7,762 nucleotides of DNA from CAYTLQ01 sp964438715. GTDB taxonomy: Bacteria; Bacteroidota; Ignavibacteria; Ignavibacteriales; Ignavibacteriaceae. Each line of letters starts with the position of its first letter. The first letter of the stretch is position 1. Location of the stretch: the NCBI GenBank assembly GCA_964438715.1, contig CAYTLQ010000049.1:1-7762 (forward strand). Reading direction: 5' to 3'. The position numbers were made by a program, and so were the translations under genes. The notes under the pieces were generated by a model that did not search any database, was not told the DNA's origin, and saw only the letters and a list, made by a program, of their open reading frames with translations. Below are positions 5,452 to 7,762 of this stretch, piece by piece.

Positions 5452-7419
5452 TCAGGTCAGGGGAATTTCCTCTTTATCAATCCACCTTCCGTCTTCACGG
5501 ATAATATTTATCAGTTCATCCACGGCGTTTTCGCTATCTACCCCTCGTTTTACAATTTCTTTACCCTTATAAAGTGTAATCTTTCCTACACCGGAACCGA
5601 CATAACCATAGTCGGCATCTGCCATTTCTCCGGGTCCGTTCACAATACAACCCATAATTGCAATTTTTACACCTTTAAGATGTTCTGTTCTCTTACGGAC
5701 TTTATCGGTTGTTTCGACAAGGTCAAAAAGTGTTCTTCCGCAAGACGGGCAGGCAATATATTCGGTTTTTGAAATACGAACGCGGGTTGCCTGTAAAATA
5801 CCAAAAAGAATCCTGTTGATATCGTCTTGTAAAAGAGGAGTTTCAGCCCATACAGCATCGCCGAGTCCGTCAATAAACAAAGCGCCAAAATCGGTTGACG
5901 CGGCTATACGAAAATCTTCAAGATTAATGTCTGTGTACGAGCGATGAATAACAACCGGATTAGTGCAATTATTCAGCATGAGCTCAACGAATGCCCGTCT
6001 TTGTTCCGCCATGCCATGGGTGTTCTGCGTTGTTATTACGGGAATGATAGACGCATCGTTTTGTAAAAGAGCAATGTTTTCCGGGGTCAGGTCATTCAGA
6101 TCGAATTTTACAAAATTATACATTGCTCTTATTGTTGGATTTTTTCTAAAATCTTCGGCAGTAAACAAGGGGTAACCTTTTGAACGAATACTATCCTGAT
6201 TCCAGAATGAATAATCATAAATTGCCTTAAGACCATTTGGTATATCAAAAGGTAAATCGTTTTTTCCGAGATAAATAAAATCTGCCGCCATATCATTCAT
6301 CGCCCATTTGTCGGTTGCCTGAAGGTAGAAATAGCCGATTTTATTAAGGTCGTTAGGTTGTTTTATTGTGAGCGTACTAAAATCTGCAAACACACGGGGA
6401 ACATTACTCCCACCAATACCGAGTGCTTCTGATGTAACCCTGCGCGAATAAACAAAAGGATCAACGGGATAGTGAGTAACGGGTTTTATATCTTTATGTC
6501 CTTCACGGTTTTTGTAACGGTTAGCGAGAGAAATAGCAACAGGCGCCTCAAATTCAGGTTCCTCGGTTAAAGAAACGCGGATTGTGTCACCAAGACCGTC
6601 TTCCAGAAGCGTTCCAATTCCCACCGCAGATTTTATTCTTCCATCTTCACCATCGCCTGCTTCAGTAACGCCAAGATGAAGGGGATAATTCATACCTTCT
6701 TCAATCATTTTATTAACAAGAAGACGGTATGCTTCCACCATTACCTGCGTGTTACTGGCTTTCATGGAAAGAACAATATCGTGAAAATTATTATCCCTGC
6801 ATATTCGTAAAAACTCAAATGCCGATTCTACCATACCTAGTGGCGTATCCCCGTAACGGCTCATTATACGGTCGGAAAGTGAGCCATGATTAGTACCGAT
6901 TCGCATCGCTGTTCCGTATTCTTTACAAATTTTTACAAGAGGAGTAAATCTTTTTCTTATACGCTCAATTTCTGCTTCGTACTCGTGGTCGGTGTATTCA
7001 ACAATTTCAAACTTTTTTTTGTCAACATAATTACCGGGGTTAACTCTAACTTTCTCAACAATCCTTGCGGCTAATTCTGCCGCATTGGGTGTGAAGTGAA
7101 TATCGGCGATCAGTGGAGCGTTGTAACCTCTTTTTCGCAACTCCTTTTTTATATTCTCCAGATTTGCAGCTTCATTCATACTGGGAGCTGTAATGCGGAT
7201 GTACTCGCAACCTGCCTCAATCATTCTGATTGACTGCTCCACAGTCGCTATTGTATCCATCGTGTCGGTTGTGGTCATCGATTGAATTCTTATAGGATTA
7301 TTCCCTCCTACGGGAATATCACCGATTTTTACTTCCCTTGTTTGAAAACGGGAATATCGTGTAAGGCTGTTACAGTATTCTTTTATTTTGTTTACTTGCC
7401 GGGACAATTCTGAATTCAT
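5452..7419 (-). CDS. ispG: 4-hydroxy-3-methylbut-2-enyl diphosphate synthase (long form of IspG/GcpE)
   Basis: This cytoplasmic enzyme carries out the penultimate step of the MEP pathway, the reductive ring opening of MEcPP to HMBPP with electrons from ferredoxin or flavodoxin. The N-terminal TIM barrel spans about residues 22-300, with TREVKIGDIPVGGNNPIRIQ, MRIGTNHGSLSDRI and HLGVTEAGDGEDGRIKSAVG as hallmark segments. An extra domain of about 240 residues (about 300-545) follows. The C-terminal iron-sulfur domain holds the expected [4Fe-4S] ligands C557, C560 (ACPSCGRTLFDL), C591 and E598 (GCIVNGPGE). At 655 residues it matches the three-domain form of Bacteroidota/Chlorobiota, Chlamydiae and plants, rather than the roughly 370-residue E. 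coli form. The ATG is preferred because no other Met occurs before residue 48, yet no Shine-Dalgarno site precedes it. It begins eleven bases after the DJ-1-like gene, so the two are probably co-transcribed. Confidence 0.98.
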   Translation of the reverse strand: MNSELSRQVNKIKEYCNSLTRYSRFQTREVKIGDIPVGGNNPIRIQSMTTTDTMDTIATVEQSIRMIEAGCEYIRITAPSMNEAANLENIKKELRKRGYNAPLIADIHFTPNAAELAARIVEKVRVNPGNYVDKKKFEIVEYTDHEYEAEIERIRKRFTPLVKICKEYGTAMRIGTNHGSLSDRIMSRYGDTPLGMVESAFEFLRICRDNNFHDIVLSMKASNTQVMVEAYRLLVNKMIEEGMNYPLHLGVTEAGDGEDGRIKSAVGIGTLLEDGLGDTIRVSLTEEPEFEAPVAISLANRYKNREGHKDIKPVTHYPVDPFVYSRRVTSEALGIGGSNVPRVFADFSTLTIKQPNDLNKIGYFYLQATDKWAMNDMAADFIYLGKNDLPFDIPNGLKAIYDYSFWNQDSIRSKGYPLFTAEDFRKNPTIRAMYNFVKFDLNDLTPENIALLQNDASIIPVITTQNTHGMAEQRRAFVELMLNNCTNPVVIHRSYTDINLEDFRIAASTDFGALFIDGLGDAVWAETPLLQDDINRILFGILQATRVRISKTEYIACPSCGRTLFDLVETTDKVRKRTEHLKGVKIAIMGCIVNGPGEMADADYGYVGSGVGKITLYKGKEIVKRGVDSENAVDELINIIREDGRWIDKEEIPLT

Positions 7420-7430
7420 ATTAGCTCATA

Positions 7431-7762
7431 TTAAAGGTTTTGAATAATCCGATGTACCATTTCACTACAGGAATGAATTCCATCAGAGGTGTAAATATTC
7501 CCTGATTGGGAAATGGAATTATTATTAATAACCACTTTCCGTTGTAAAAGTTCCTTTATACCTGTGGAATGAACGGAAACAGGTGAGTTTCCGAGAATTT
7601 CTGCCTCTGCCAGCAATATCGGTCCCAGACAAACTGCCGCTATTATTTTTCCGGCACGGTGAAATTTTCTTATGATCTCCAATACCGTATTATTTTTTCT
7701 ATACTCAAGAATTCCGGTTCCACCAATAATAATAATAGCGCTGTAATTGAAAGGGTTTACAT
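7431..7762 (-). CDS. DJ-1/PfpI family protein, partial (N-terminus outside the window)
   Basis: The frame is open to the window edge, so about 109 C-terminal residues are visible. Roughly 60-70 N-terminal residues are missing compared with the family's usual 165-200. Starting the gene at the TTG near 7682 would remove the conserved core and is not credible. Visible hallmarks are the strand-loop YSAIIIIGGTGILEY, then a helix leading to the nucleophile elbow AAVCLGPILLAEAEIL. The predicted reactive cysteine is encoded at 7629-7631. The residue after it is Leu, not the His of PfpI-type proteases (CHGP), so it is closer to the DJ-1-like pattern, and protease activity is doubtful. Family members act as chaperones, deglycase/glyoxalase-like enzymes, hydrolases or stress proteins; the role here is unknown. 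It lies immediately upstream of ispG in a likely operon. Confidence 0.88.
   Translation of the reverse strand, partial: VNPFNYSAIIIIGGTGILEYRKNNTVLEIIRKFHRAGKIIAAVCLGPILLAEAEILGNSPVSVHSTGIKELLQRKVVINNNSISQSGNIYTSDGIHSCSEMVHRIIQNL

Noticed and set aside
1..7762. CRISPR array, insertion sequence, phage, toxin-antitoxin or defence system
   Set aside because: No direct-repeat array, transposase, terminal inverted repeats, tRNA attachment site or characteristic small gene pair is visible; the six genes account for nearly all the sequence.

Overview
The window is a stretch of bacterial chromosome with moderate to low GC. It carries six protein-coding genes, all on the minus strand, so transcription runs from high to low coordinates. 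The best clue to the organism is the 655-residue IspG. This long form, with an extra domain between the TIM barrel and the iron-sulfur domain, is typical of the Bacteroidota/Chlorobiota/Ignavibacteriota group, and also of Chlamydiae and plants. A chemoreceptor gene with a strong Shine-Dalgarno site, next to other genes with almost none, fits an Ignavibacteria-like or related lineage better than classical Bacteroidia. That placement is an inference.

In order of transcription, the window opens with the 3' part of a DJ-1/PfpI family gene (7431-7762, cut by the window edge). Eleven bases later comes ispG (5452-7419), an essential enzyme of the MEP isoprenoid pathway. A 244-base non-coding gap (5208-5451) follows. 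It contains a possible promoter and a strong terminator-like hairpin with a run of eight T. The T-run ends four bases before the start codon of the next gene. That gene is a Nif3/DUF34 dinuclear-metal protein (4086-5207), followed after four bases by a coiled-coil zinc-ribbon protein (3356-4081) that starts with TTG. This pair is a widely conserved neighbourhood. It ends at a clear hairpin (3314-3346).

Downstream of that hairpin lie a ten-helix EamA-type (DMT) transporter (2387-3283), a 194-base spacer, and a methyl-accepting chemotaxis protein with a tandem HAMP-like region (114-2192). A perfect 8-bp stem (62-83) ends the chemoreceptor unit. The first 57 bases hold nothing I can assign.

The set is mostly housekeeping and sensory genes. 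I see no mobile element, CRISPR array, tRNA, rRNA or defence system, and no clear new multi-gene system. The most interesting signal is the terminator-like hairpin and tiny ORF placed directly at the start of the Nif3-zinc ribbon operon, which could be an attenuator.
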